64,000 bases of DNA from Microtetraspora sp. NBRC 13810 (GCF_030268685.1 NZ_BSRQ01000012.1:124001-188000), one strand, 5' to 3'. Positions 40,888 through 50,035 are shown, numbered from the stretch's first letter. Notes: a model not told the origin generated them from the sequence alone. Made by a program: numbers and translations.

Positions 40888-42309
40888 ATGAATCGAACGT
40901 CGCCGTCCGAGGCGGCCCCCTCCGAAGAGGCCGTCGAACATCAGTTGCTGCCGGTGCCGGAGGAGGCCAGGACCTCCACCGCCGCCCACCAGTTCTGGAT
41001 CTGGGCGGGCGCGAACCTCGCCCCGATCAACTGGGTCCTCGGCGCGCTCGGCATCGGCCTGGGGCTCAGCCTCGCCGACACCGTGCTCGTGCTGGTCGTG
41101 GGCAACCTCGTCGGCATGGTGATCTTCGGGTTCTTCGTCCTGATGGGCCAGCGCACCGGGGTCAGCCAGATGGTGCTGTCCCGGATGGCGTTCGGCCGCA
41201 GGGGCGCCTACCTGCCCGCAGCCATCCAGGGCCTGATCGCGACCGGCTGGTGCGCGGTCAACACCTGGATCATCCTCGACCTGGTCGTCGCGCTCCTCGG
41301 CCAGATCGGCATCTCCGGCGGCGTCGGCCTGAAGATCGTCATCGCCCTGCTGGTCATGGGCGCCCAGGTGCTCATCGCCGCGTACGGCTTCCGCGCCATC
41401 GTCGCCTTCGAACGCTGGACGGTCCCGCTCAGCCTCGTCGTCGTCCTCGGCATGTCGATCATCGCCTGGACCCGGACCGGCGTGCACTGGGACTGGGCCG
41501 GCCAGAACCTCACCGGCACCGCGCGGCTCTCGGCGATGAGCACCGTGATGACCGCGATCGGGATCGGCTGGGGCATCACCTGGTTCGCCTACGCGTCCGA
41601 CTACTCCAGGTTCGTCCCGGTGGGCATGTCCCGTGGGAAGCTCTTCCTGTCCTCGGTGCTCGGGCAGTTCATCCCGGTCGTCTGGCTCGGCGTGCTGGGC
41701 GCGACCCTGGCCACGGTGAGCCAGCGGGTGGACCCGGGCGAGCTGGTCGTGCGCGCGTTCGGCGCACTGGCCATCCCGCTGATCCTGCTCGTCCTGCACG
41801 GGCCGGTCGCCACGAACATCCTCAACATGTACTCGTGCACCCTGTCCGCCCAGACCCTGGACTGGAACGTGGACCGCCGCAGGCTCACCTACGGCGTGGG
41901 CGTCCTCGCCACCGTCTTCACCATCTTCCTGATCTTCCAGCAGGACTTCGCGCACACCCTGGACGCCTGGCTCGCCGGGATGGTCACCTGGGTGGCCCCG
42001 TGGGCGGCGATCATGCTCATCCACTACTGGATCTTCGCGAGGGAGCGCGTCGACGTGGCCGCGCTCTTCGACCCGCCGGGCGGTCGCCGGCTCGTCGACA
42101 TCCGCTGGTCGGCCGTCGTGGCCTTCCTGGCCGGCATCGTCGCCACCTGGGCGTTCTCCTACGGCGTACCGGAGATCCTGCAGGGCCCCGGCGCCCGCGC
42201 GCTCGGCGGCATCGACCTGTCCTGGCTGGCCGGCGCCCTCGTGTCCGGCGTCGTCTACTACGCCGCCGGGCCGCGCCGGGCCGCCGTCCCGGCAGCGGAG
42301 GCCGCGTGA
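40888..42309 (+). CDS. NCS1 nucleobase:cation symporter (cytosine/purine permease)
   Basis: A 473-residue integral membrane protein with about 12 helices, resembling CodB/purine-cytosine permeases: NLAPINWVLGALGIGLGLSL (helix 1), GMVIFGFFVLMGQRTGVSQM, MSRMAFG-type loop (LSRMAFGRRGAYLPAAIQG), and TWFAYASDYSRFVP in the substrate pocket region. It imports a nucleobase-like heterocycle with Na+ or H+. A strong GGGAGCGGGA site precedes ATG 40888. It is the first gene of a three-gene operon with a deaminase fusion and a ureohydrolase and is divergent from the PucR regulator. Confidence 0.92.
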   Translation: MNRTSPSEAAPSEEAVEHQLLPVPEEARTSTAAHQFWIWAGANLAPINWVLGALGIGLGLSLADTVLVLVVGNLVGMVIFGFFVLMGQRTGVSQMVLSRMAFGRRGAYLPAAIQGLIATGWCAVNTWIILDLVVALLGQIGISGGVGLKIVIALLVMGAQVLIAAYGFRAIVAFERWTVPLSLVVVLGMSIIAWTRTGVHWDWAGQNLTGTARLSAMSTVMTAIGIGWGITWFAYASDYSRFVPVGMSRGKLFLSSVLGQFIPVVWLGVLGATLATVSQRVDPGELVVRAFGALAIPLILLVLHGPVATNILNMYSCTLSAQTLDWNVDRRRLTYGVGVLATVFTIFLIFQQDFAHTLDAWLAGMVTWVAPWAAIMLIHYWIFARERVDVAALFDPPGGRRLVDIRWSAVVAFLAGIVATWAFSYGVPEILQGPGARALGGIDLSWLAGALVSGVVYYAAGPRRAAVPAAEAA

Positions 42310-42388
42310 GAGCGGCGTCCGAGGTTCGCCGTCCCGAGCACGGGAGCGGTGTGCGCATGACGGGTATCGGTTCGATCGGGGGGACGAG

Positions 42389-44776
42389 TTGACGGATCTG
42401 CTGGTGCGGGGCGGACGGCTGCCGGGGCGGCCGGACCTGCTCGACGTGGTGGTCAGGGACGGGCGGATCGCGGAGATCAGGCCCGCCGGCCCGCCCCCCG
42501 CCGACGGCCCGGCCACCGTCCTGGACGCCGCGGGCGGCCTGCTCACCCCGCCCTACGTGGAACCGCACGTCCACCTCGACTCGGTGCTCACCGCCGGCGA
42601 GCCGAGCTGGAACGAGAGCGGCACCCTGTGGGAGGGCATCGCCCGGTGGACCGAGCGCAAGCCCCTGCTCAGCCGGGACGACGTCGTCGGCCGGGTCCTC
42701 CAGGTGCTGCGCTGGTACGTCGCCAACGGCGTCCTGCACGTGCGCACCCACGTGGACGTCACCGACCCGTCCCTGGTCGCGCTGCGCGCCATGGCCGAGG
42801 TGCGCGACATCGTCCGCGACGTGCTGGACCTGCAGATCGTCGCCTTCCCGCAGGAGGGCGTCTGCTCCTTCCCCGGCGGGGAGCGACTGCTCGCCGAGGC
42901 CGTGCGCGCGGGGGCCGACGTGGTGGGGGCCATCCCGCACTACGAGGACACCAGGGAGGACGGCGTGCGCTCCCTGGAGTACGCGGTGGCGCTCGCCGCC
43001 GAGCACGGCCTGATGGTGGACGTGCACTGCGACGAGATCGACGACGAGCAGTCCCGGTTCATCGAGGTGCTCGCGGCCCAGGCCCTGCGCACCGGCCTGC
43101 GGGACCGGGTCACCGCCAGCCACACCACGGCCATGGGCTCCTACAACGGCGCCTACGCCTACAAGCTGCAACGGCTGCTGCTGCGCTCCGGCGTCAACCT
43201 GGTCTGCAACCCGATGGTGAACCTGCACCTCCAGGGCCGCTTCGACGCCTATCCCAAGCGCCGCGGCCTGACCAGGGTCAAGGAGATGCTCGCCGCCGGG
43301 GTGAACGTCGCCTTCGGCCACGACGACGTCATGGACCCGTGGTTCCCCCTGGGCACCGCCAACCCGGTCCAGGTCGCCCTGGTCGGCTCGCTCGCGACCC
43401 AGCTCACGGGCATGGCGGAGATCGCCGAGTGCCACCGCATGGTGACCGACCGCGCCGCGGCCGTCCTCGGCCTGGGCGACCGGTACGGCCTGGCCGAGGG
43501 CCGTCCCGCGTCCTTCCTGGTGCTGCCCGCGCTGGACGGCGTGGACATCCTGCGCCGCCAGGTACGGCCCCGCTACGTCGTCTCGCACGGCCGCCTGGTC
43601 GCCGAGGCCCCGCCCGCCGACCCCGTGCTGCACTGGCCCGGCGAGCCCCCCGCCACCGTCGACTTCCTCCGCGCCGCCGACCCCCGCCCGTTCGCCGCCG
43701 CGCCCCCGGCCCGCGCCACCGCCGACCCCCGCCCGTTCGCCGCCTCACTCGCGGCCCGCGCCACCGCCGACCCCCGCCCGTTCGCCGCCTCACCCGCGGC
43801 CCGCGCCACCGCCGAGGCGCCGCGCGGCGGTCCGGAGGCGGGTTCGCTCGCCGCGTCGCGGGTGGCGGAGGCGGAGCCGCACCCGGTGGCCGGGCGGGAC
43901 GTGACGCGGCCCGCGGAGCCGGTCACATGGCCCGGCGGCGCGACGTCGGCAGCCGTCCTGAGCTTCGACCTCGACGCGGAGGCGGTCGTGCTGACCGCCG
44001 ACCCGTCGCACGCCAGCCGCCTGTCGGTGATGTCCCACCAGGCGTACGGCCCGCTGACCGGCGTGCCGCGCATCCTCTCCCTGCTGCGCCGGCACGACCT
44101 GCGCGCGACGTTCTACGTACCCGGCTACACCGCCGAGCGGTACCCGGAGGTCGTGGGCAGGATCGCCGACGACGGGCACGAGATCGCCCACCACGGCTAC
44201 CTGCACGAGGCGGTGCGCGGGATGTCGCCCGCGGAGGAGGCCGCCATGATCGACCGTGGCCTCGACGCGCTGTGGCGGGTGGCCGGGCTGCGGCCGGCCG
44301 GTTACCGGGCGCCCATGTGGGAGACCACCTACGCCACGCACGGCCTGCTGCTGGACCGGGGCTTCGGCTACGACAGCAGCCTCATGGACAGCGACGTGCC
44401 GTACCTCCTCGCCGAGCACGGCGGCCCGGACGCGCGGTCCCTGGTCGAGATCCCGGTGCACTGGGCGCTGGACGACTGGGAGCAGTATGCCTACCTGCCC
44501 GAGGTCTTCGGCTCCGGGCTCATCGAGAGCCCCGCGAAGGCGCTGGAGATGTGGTCGCTGGAACTCCGGGCGATCCACGAGGACGGCGGCTGCTTCTCCC
44601 TGACCAACCATCCCTTCCTGACCGGCCGCGGCGCCCGCCTGCGCGCCCTGGAGCAACTCGTCGAGCTGATGAAGTCGCTCTCCACGGTCTGGATCGCCCC
44701 CGCCGGCGAGGTCGCCGGGCACATCGCCTCCCTCGCCCTCACCCCCCGCCACTTCCCGCAGCCGTTGATCGATTGA
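42389..44776 (+). CDS. Cytosine deaminase (CodA-like)-polysaccharide deacetylase (PuuE-like) fusion
   Basis: A 795-residue two-enzyme fusion. Residues 1-425 are a CodA-type amidohydrolase: HxH in VEPHVHLD, VDVHCDEIDDEQ with catalytic Glu, TASHTTAMGS, and GHDDVMDPWFPLG. Residues 430-480 are a linker with three 15-residue repeats. Residues 510-795 are a polysaccharide-deacetylase-fold hydrolase of the allantoinase/PuuE kind: Asp pair in FDLDAEAV, HHGYLHEAVRG metal histidines, YRAPMWETTYATHG, LTNHPFLTGRG. Both active sites look complete. The TTG start has GGGGGGACGAG upstream. The first half would deaminate a cytosine- or creatinine-like ring, the second open a cyclic amide; coupling the steps in one chain is unusual. 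Substrate inferred. Confidence 0.88.
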   Translation: MTDLLVRGGRLPGRPDLLDVVVRDGRIAEIRPAGPPPADGPATVLDAAGGLLTPPYVEPHVHLDSVLTAGEPSWNESGTLWEGIARWTERKPLLSRDDVVGRVLQVLRWYVANGVLHVRTHVDVTDPSLVALRAMAEVRDIVRDVLDLQIVAFPQEGVCSFPGGERLLAEAVRAGADVVGAIPHYEDTREDGVRSLEYAVALAAEHGLMVDVHCDEIDDEQSRFIEVLAAQALRTGLRDRVTASHTTAMGSYNGAYAYKLQRLLLRSGVNLVCNPMVNLHLQGRFDAYPKRRGLTRVKEMLAAGVNVAFGHDDVMDPWFPLGTANPVQVALVGSLATQLTGMAEIAECHRMVTDRAAAVLGLGDRYGLAEGRPASFLVLPALDGVDILRRQVRPRYVVSHGRLVAEAPPADPVLHWPGEPPATVDFLRAADPRPFAAAPPARATADPRPFAASLAARATADPRPFAASPAARATAEAPRGGPEAGSLAASRVAEAEPHPVAGRDVTRPAEPVTWPGGATSAAVLSFDLDAEAVVLTADPSHASRLSVMSHQAYGPLTGVPRILSLLRRHDLRATFYVPGYTAERYPEVVGRIADDGHEIAHHGYLHEAVRGMSPAEEAAMIDRGLDALWRVAGLRPAGYRAPMWETTYATHGLLLDRGFGYDSSLMDSDVPYLLAEHGGPDARSLVEIPVHWALDDWEQYAYLPEVFGSGLIESPAKALEMWSLELRAIHEDGGCFSLTNHPFLTGRGARLRALEQLVELMKSLSTVWIAPAGEVAGHIASLALTPRHFPQPLID
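43676..43810 (+). repeat. Three 45-bp in-frame repeats encoding the fusion linker
   Basis: Units 43676-43720, 43721-43765 and 43766-43810 encode ADPRPFAAAPPARAT, ADPRPFAASLAARAT and ADPRPFAASPAARAT. They lie exactly between the amidohydrolase and deacetylase domains. Near-identity at DNA level suggests recent tandem duplication of a linker. Confidence 0.9.
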
Positions 44777-44792
44777 CCAGGGGAAAGCGCAC

Positions 44793-45755
44793 ATGACAGA
44801 CGAGAACACGCCGGAGGTCGTCGGGCCGGTGTCCGGCACCCAGGTGCCGCGGTTCGCCGGCAGCCCGACGTTCGCCCGGCTGCCGCGGGTGGACGAGGTG
44901 CCGGACTACGCGGTGGCCGTGCTCGGCGCGCCGTTCGACGGCGGCACGTCGTTCCGCCCCGGCGCACGCTTCGGCCCCGCCGCCGTACGGCAGGCGTCCC
45001 GCAACCTGCGCCCCGCCTACCACCCCGACCTGGACGTGGCCCCCTACCAGCGGATTCAGGTCGTGGACGCGGGCGACGTCCCGTGCAACCCGTTCTCGAT
45101 CGACGAGGCGCTGACCCAGATCGACCGGCACGCCGCCGACCTGCTGTCCGACCGGCACCGGCTGATCACCGTCGGCGGCGACCACACGGTCGCGCTGCCG
45201 CTGCTCCGCGCCGTCTCCAGGGTGCACGGCCCGGTCGCCCTGGTGCACTTCGACGCCCACCTCGACACCTGGGACACGTACTTCGGCGCCCCCCGCACCC
45301 ACGGCACCATCTTCCGCCGCGCCTTCGAGGAGGGGCTGCTGATCGAGGACCACTCCATCCACGTCGGCATCCGCGGCCCGCTCTACAGCCGGCAGGACCT
45401 GGTGGACGACGCGAGCTTCGGCTTCCAGGTCATCCGGGCCGGCGACCTCGACCTGCTCGGCGTCGAAGGCGTGCTGGACCGCATCCGCCGCAGGGTGGGC
45501 GACGCCCCGGTGTATCTCTCGGTCGACATCGACGTCCTCGACCCCGCCTTCGCCCCCGGCACCGGCACCCCGGAGATCGGCGGCTTCACCTCCCGCGAAC
45601 TCCTCCGCCTCCTCCGCGGCCTGTCCGGCGACTCCCTGGTCGCCGCCGACGTCGTCGAGGTCAGCCCCGCCTACGACCACGCCGAGATAACCTCCCTCGC
45701 CGCCGCCACCGTCATCTACGACCTCACCGCCCTGATGGCCAACCCCACCCCGTAG
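44793..45755 (+). CDS. Agmatinase-family ureohydrolase
   Basis: A 320-residue binuclear-manganese ureohydrolase that releases urea from a guanidino compound. All metal motifs are present: GGDHTVALPL (about 130), HFDAHLDTWD (about 155-164) and SVDIDVLDPAFAPGTGTPE (about 245). FDGGTSFRPGARFGPAAVRQ at about 50 is typical of agmatinases and of guanidinobutyrase/guanidinopropionase relatives; the exact substrate cannot be told by eye. It starts 16 bp after the deaminase fusion with GGGGAAAG upstream, so it is the third gene of the permease operon. This suggests that the imported heterocycle yields a guanidino or ureido intermediate. Confidence 0.9.
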   Translation: MTDENTPEVVGPVSGTQVPRFAGSPTFARLPRVDEVPDYAVAVLGAPFDGGTSFRPGARFGPAAVRQASRNLRPAYHPDLDVAPYQRIQVVDAGDVPCNPFSIDEALTQIDRHAADLLSDRHRLITVGGDHTVALPLLRAVSRVHGPVALVHFDAHLDTWDTYFGAPRTHGTIFRRAFEEGLLIEDHSIHVGIRGPLYSRQDLVDDASFGFQVIRAGDLDLLGVEGVLDRIRRRVGDAPVYLSVDIDVLDPAFAPGTGTPEIGGFTSRELLRLLRGLSGDSLVAADVVEVSPAYDHAEITSLAAATVIYDLTALMANPTP

Positions 45756-45756
45756 C

Positions 45757-45773
45757 GCCCCGTCAGGCGGGGC
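45757..45773. terminator. Short bidirectional hairpin between convergent genes
   Basis: GCCCCG (45757-45762), loop TCAGG, CGGGGC (45768-45773), directly after the ureohydrolase stop (45755) and overlapping the stop of the convergent lipoprotein gene (45763-45765). Confidence 0.6.
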
Positions 45774-45924
45774 CGGTCTGGACCTGGACGGTGATCGACT
45801 GGGCTGGGGTTTCGTAGGAGACGGCGTCGTGGTGGGGTGGGGTGGCGTTGAGGAGGCCGCAGGCGGTGAGGGTGAGGCCGGAGGCCAGGAGGAGTGCCGC
45901 GACGGCCGTCTTCTTCGCTTTCAC
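45763..45924 (-). CDS. Short lipoprotein (53 residues)
   Basis: Read directly on the minus strand from GTG 45924: basic VKAKK, hydrophobic TAVAALLLASGLTL, then the lipobox LTAC with Cys22, followed by a 31-residue polar tail ending VQVQTGPA. It has the full layout of a lipid-anchored exported peptide. Below usual gene-finder length. No strong ribosome site is visible, so expression is uncertain. Convergent with the ureohydrolase, sharing its terminator; no partner evident. Confidence 0.6.
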   Translation of the reverse strand: MKAKKTAVAALLLASGLTLTACGLLNATPPHHDAVSYETPAQSITVQVQTGPA

Positions 45925-46018
45925 GATGGGGATTCTGCCGCGTGCCGTACGGCGGGCGCTTCGGGGAGGAGCCCGGAGGCGGCCCTGAGAGAACCCGCAC
46001 GACGGCGGGGGTGGCAGG

Positions 46019-46495
46019 TCAGGTCAGGTTGTCGGTGAGGGTGTTGAGGCGGGTGAGCATCCGGGCGAGGAGGCGGACGTCCTCCTCCGGCCAGGTGGCG
46101 AGCAGCGCGTGGAAGCGCTCCTGACGGGCCGCGCGGGCGTGGCCGAGGCGGTGCCTGCCCTCTTCCGTGAGGTCGAGGAAGTGGGCCCGGCCGTCCAGCG
46201 GGTCGGGCTCGCGCCTGATCAGGCCCAGCTCCTCCAGCACCTTCAACTGGCGGCTGATCGTGGCCTTGCCGACCCCGAAGTAGGCGGCCAGGTCGCTGGA
46301 CCGCGCCGGGGCGATCTCGTCGATGCGCACGATCAGGCTGTAGGCGCCGGGCTCAAGCTCGGGGTGCACCGCCCGGCCCATCTCGGCGGACAGCGCGCGG
46401 GAACGCCGGAAGAGGACGCCGAGCTGATGCTCCACCGCGTCGATCGCCGCGGACTCGCCCACGGGCATCGTCGTCGCCTGCGCCTCGGCCATCAT
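46019..46495 (-). CDS. MarR-family transcriptional regulator (second of the efflux operon)
   Basis: A 158-residue winged-helix regulator: LIVRIDEIAPARSSDLAAYF and VGKATISRQLKVLEELGLIR form the HTH, followed by the wing REPDPLDGRAHFLDLTEEGR and dimerisation helices at both ends. It lies 61 bp downstream of the YceI-type gene on the same strand and probably belongs to the same operon. A different MarR protein heads that operon. Ligand unknown. Confidence 0.9.
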   Translation of the reverse strand: MMAEAQATTMPVGESAAIDAVEHQLGVLFRRSRALSAEMGRAVHPELEPGAYSLIVRIDEIAPARSSDLAAYFGVGKATISRQLKVLEELGLIRREPDPLDGRAHFLDLTEEGRHRLGHARAARQERFHALLATWPEEDVRLLARMLTRLNTLTDNLT

Positions 46496-46556
46496 TGTTC
46501 CTCCCTCCTCCTTGCCGACTGTTTGCCGACTGTCCGGCCCTCATTCCGGTGAACGA

Positions 46557-47417
46557 TCAACCCTGTGGCGGGAGTTCCCCCTGGACCGCCTGGATGTCCA
46601 GCTCCACCTTGAGGGTGGCGCCGATGAGCGAGATCCCGGCCGCGACGACCTGGTTGTAGTTCATGGCGTAGTCCTCCCGGCGCAGCTCGGTGACGGCGCG
46701 GAAAGCGGCGCGCAGCCCGCCCCACGGGTCCGGGCTGGTGCCCAGGTAGGACAGGTCGAGATCGACCGGCCGGGTGTGGCCGGCCATGGTCAGCTCGCCG
46801 TGCAGTTTCCAGCGGTCCGGCCCGGTGGCGGTCAGCCCGGTGCTCCGGAAGGTGATCGCCGGGTGCCGCTCGACGTCCAGGAAGTCGGCCGAGCGCAGGT
46901 GGTCGTCCCGCATGCCGTTGCCGGTGTCGATGGACGCGGCGGCGATCTCGGCGACGACGCCGGACGCCTCGGCGGTCGCGGCGACGTCGATCCGGCCGGC
47001 GAACTCGGAGAACCGGCCCTGCACGCTGGACAGTCCGAGGTGCTGCGCGGTCGCGGCCACCTTGGAGTGGGCCGGGTCGACGGTCCACACGCCGGGCGGC
47101 GGCAGGTCCACGCCGCCCTGCCGGGCCAGCGTGAGCGTGCCCAGCTCGGCGGTGCCGGAGGCGGTGGCGATGGCCGTCGAGGCGACCGGCGTGTAGCCGA
47201 CCGCGGTGACGACGACGGTGTAGACGCCGGGGGCCAGCGGCGCGGTCCGCACCGCGCCGTCGGCGTCCGCCTCGGCCCTGACGACCTGGTGGCCGGACAT
47301 GTCGGTCACGGTGACGACCGCGTGCTGCACCGCCCAGCCGTCCTTCGTCCGTACCGTCGCGTGCAGGCCGCGCCGCCCCGAGGGTGCGTTCTCCCGGGCC
47401 TGGGGGCTGGTGTACAT
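46557..47417 (-). CDS. YceI-family protein with N-terminal carboxypeptidase-regulatory-like domain
   Basis: A 286-residue protein with two domains. Residues 15-95 form a beta-sandwich of the carboxypeptidase-regulatory/CnaB-like type (GLHATVRTKDGWAVQHAVVT, GVYTVVVTAVGYTPVAS). Residues 105-286 are a YceI lipocalin-like barrel (VWTVDPAHSKVAATAQHLGL, MRDDHLRSADFLDVERHPAI, HGELTMAGHTRPVDLDL) that binds polyisoprenoid-like lipids in characterised homologues. There is no signal peptide, so it is cytoplasmic or moonlights at the membrane. The N-terminal domain is of the same kind as the three at the end of the adjacent MFS transporter, suggesting the two proteins touch or share origin. Confidence 0.88.
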   Translation of the reverse strand: MYTSPQARENAPSGRRGLHATVRTKDGWAVQHAVVTVTDMSGHQVVRAEADADGAVRTAPLAPGVYTVVVTAVGYTPVASTAIATASGTAELGTLTLARQGGVDLPPPGVWTVDPAHSKVAATAQHLGLSSVQGRFSEFAGRIDVAATAEASGVVAEIAAASIDTGNGMRDDHLRSADFLDVERHPAITFRSTGLTATGPDRWKLHGELTMAGHTRPVDLDLSYLGTSPDPWGGLRAAFRAVTELRREDYAMNYNQVVAAGISLIGATLKVELDIQAVQGELPPQG

Positions 47418-47512
47418 GGTGGAATCCCGCTTTCGCTCGCTCGCCGGTCTGGTGTTCGTGGCCCGGCCGGGCCGGTCCCTCGTGGGGGGAGGCGGCCCGG
47501 CGTGCCCCGGGC

Positions 47513-50035
47513 TCACTCCGAGTGGCCGAGCCAGAGGTCGTGCCCGTCGTCGCCCTGGCCGTTGAGGGTGAGGGCGTCGGCGACCGGCGGGTAGCCGGTG
47601 GCGATGACGGTGTACTGGCCGCTGGTGAGGTCGGCGAAGGCGTACTCGCCGTCCTCGCCGGTGGTCGCCGTGCCGACGACGTTGCCCGCCGCGTCGAGCA
47701 GCGTGACCCGGGCGTCGGCGAGCGGGCCGCCCGCGCCCTTGACCCGGACCGTGCCGCGGACCCGGGCGCCGGGCAGCAGTTCGACGTCCCGCGTGGTCTG
47801 CCCGGTGCCGACCTCGATCGGCATCGCCACCGGCCGGTACGTGCCGGCGCTGACCGCGAGGGTGTACGTCCCGGCGACGACCCCGGCGAAGCCGTACGTG
47901 CCGTCGTCGCCGGTCACGCCGGTGACGACGACCTCGCCGCGGACGTCGGTGACGATGACCATCGCCTGGCCGACCGGCTTGCCGGACGCGTCGCGCACGG
48001 TGCCGTTCAGCCGGCCGGAGCCGGTGAGGGTCAGGTCGAAGTCGAGCGGCCGCTCGCCGACGACCAGGGTCGCCACCTGCGGGTCGTGCTCGCCGGCCGA
48101 GGCGATCAGCACGTACGTGCCGCTGCCGGGGGTCCACATGTCGTAGAAGCCGTCGGGCTGGGTGACCGTACGGCCGAGCTGGTGGCCCTTGACGTCGATG
48201 AGGGTGAGGGTGGCGTGGCCGACCGGGCCGCCGTCGGCGCCGCGGATGAAGCCGCGGATGCCGCCGCCGGCCGCGTGCTGCGGCGCGCTGCCGCCCGCCG
48301 AGGCGAAGACGGCGCCGGTGGCGGCGCCCGGCACGGCCATCGGCGTGGTGGCCAGGCCGTTGCGTACGGCGGGGCTGTCGGCGCCCACGGTGACCAGCTC
48401 CTGGGTGTCGCGCTGGGCGTGCCTGCCCGGTGCCGAGCCGTTGACGGCGGGGACGGGGGCGTCGGCGGCGACCGCGGGCGGCTGCTCCGCGCCGGTGGAG
48501 CCGCGCAGCGGGACCTCCTTGATGAACAGCATGACGATCAGCGCGAGGAGCGCCAGCGGCGAGGCGTACAGGAAGACGTCGCCGACGCCGTGGCCGAACG
48601 CCTCCTGGACGACCAGGCGCACCGGGCCGGGGAGGGCGTCGAGCTTGGGGATGGAGCCGTCGCTCGTCGCGCCGCCCTGGATGCCGAGCCCGGCGAGGCC
48701 GTCCGCGGTGTACTGCGCGACCCGGTTGGCGAGCACGGCGCCGAGCGCGGCGACGCCGGCGGTGCCGCCGAGAGTGCGGAAGAACACGACGACCGAGCTG
48801 GCGGCGCCGAGTTCCTGGGGCTTGACCTGGTTCTGCACGGACAGGACGAGGTTCTGCATGGTCATGCCGACGCCCGCGCCGATGAGGAACATGTAGATCG
48901 CGGCGAGCCAGTAGTCGGTGTCGTAGCGCAGCAGGCCGGTGAGCGCGAACCCGGCGGTCATCGCGATGCCGCCGATGATCAGGAAGATCTTCCACCGGCC
49001 GGTACGGGTGATGATCTGCCCGACGACGGCGGACGACAGCGCCAGCCCGACGATCATCGGCAGGGTCATGACGCCGGCCATGGTGGGCGTCTCACCGCGG
49101 GCGAGCTGGAAGTACTGGCTGAGGAAGGTCGTGACGCCGTACATGCCGACGCCGACGAGGAGGCTGGCCACCACGGCGAGGCTGATGGCCCGGTTGCCGA
49201 ACAGGCGCAGCGGGACGATGGGCTCGGCGGCCCTCATCTCCACGAACACGAAGATCAGCGCCAGTACGACGGCGCCGCCGACCATGGCGCCGGTCTGCCA
49301 GGAGAGCCAGTCGTACTTGCTGCCGGCGAAGGAGACCCAGACGAGGAGCAGCGAGGCGGCGGCGGAGATGAGGAAGGCTCCGCTCCAGTCCACCTTGACC
49401 TTGCGCCTGGCCACCGGGAGGCGCAGCGTCTTCTGCAGCACGATCAGCGCGATCACGGCGAACGGCACGCCGACGTAGAAGCACCAGCGCCAGCCGAGCC
49501 AGGAGGTGTCCACGATGACGCCGCCGATCAGCGGGCCGGCGACGGTGGCCAGGGCGAAGACGGCGCCGAGGTAGCCGGAGTAGCGGCCGCGTTCCCTGGG
49601 GGAGATCATCGCGGCCATGATCACCTGGACGAGGGCGGTGAGGCCGCCGACGCCGAGGCCCTGGACGACCCGGGCGCCGATGAGCATCCCCGGGTTCTGG
49701 GCGAGTCCGGCGAACGCCGAGCCGGCGACGTAGATGATCAGGCCGATCTGGACCAGCAGTTTCTTGCTCACCAGGTCGGCGAGCTTGCCCCAGATGGGCG
49801 TGGAGATGGTGAGGGCGAGCAGGGTGGCGGTGATGACCCAGGTGTAGGTGGTCTCGCCGGCGTGCAGGTCGGAGATGATCGTGGGCAGCGCGTTCGACAC
49901 GACGGTCGAGGACAGGATCGCCACGAACAGGCCGAGCAGCAGGCCCGACAGCGCTTCCATGATCTGCCGATGCGTCATCGGCGCGGCCGAGTCCGGTGCT
50001 GCCTCCCGCGAATCGGCCGGTACTGCGGTTGTCAT
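47513..50035 (-). CDS. DHA2-family MFS drug exporter with three C-terminal beta-sandwich repeats
   Basis: An 840-residue transporter. Residues 25-520 are a 14-helix EmrB/QacA-type proton antiporter (LPTIISDLHAGETTYTWVIT, QGLGVGGLTALVQVIMAAMI, GPLIGGVIVDTSWLGWRWCF). Residues about 590-835 hold three carboxypeptidase-regulatory-like domains of about 80 residues, each with a core such as GTVRDASGKPVGQAMVIVTD or GEDGEYAFADLTSGQYTVIA. A soluble extension of this size on an MFS exporter is unusual; it would face the cytoplasm if the helix count is 14. Overlaps the MarR stop (ATGA). Confidence 0.9.
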   Translation of the reverse strand: MTTAVPADSREAAPDSAAPMTHRQIMEALSGLLLGLFVAILSSTVVSNALPTIISDLHAGETTYTWVITATLLALTISTPIWGKLADLVSKKLLVQIGLIIYVAGSAFAGLAQNPGMLIGARVVQGLGVGGLTALVQVIMAAMISPRERGRYSGYLGAVFALATVAGPLIGGVIVDTSWLGWRWCFYVGVPFAVIALIVLQKTLRLPVARRKVKVDWSGAFLISAAASLLLVWVSFAGSKYDWLSWQTGAMVGGAVVLALIFVFVEMRAAEPIVPLRLFGNRAISLAVVASLLVGVGMYGVTTFLSQYFQLARGETPTMAGVMTLPMIVGLALSSAVVGQIITRTGRWKIFLIIGGIAMTAGFALTGLLRYDTDYWLAAIYMFLIGAGVGMTMQNLVLSVQNQVKPQELGAASSVVVFFRTLGGTAGVAALGAVLANRVAQYTADGLAGLGIQGGATSDGSIPKLDALPGPVRLVVQEAFGHGVGDVFLYASPLALLALIVMLFIKEVPLRGSTGAEQPPAVAADAPVPAVNGSAPGRHAQRDTQELVTVGADSPAVRNGLATTPMAVPGAATGAVFASAGGSAPQHAAGGGIRGFIRGADGGPVGHATLTLIDVKGHQLGRTVTQPDGFYDMWTPGSGTYVLIASAGEHDPQVATLVVGERPLDFDLTLTGSGRLNGTVRDASGKPVGQAMVIVTDVRGEVVVTGVTGDDGTYGFAGVVAGTYTLAVSAGTYRPVAMPIEVGTGQTTRDVELLPGARVRGTVRVKGAGGPLADARVTLLDAAGNVVGTATTGEDGEYAFADLTSGQYTVIATGYPPVADALTLNGQGDDGHDLWLGHSE

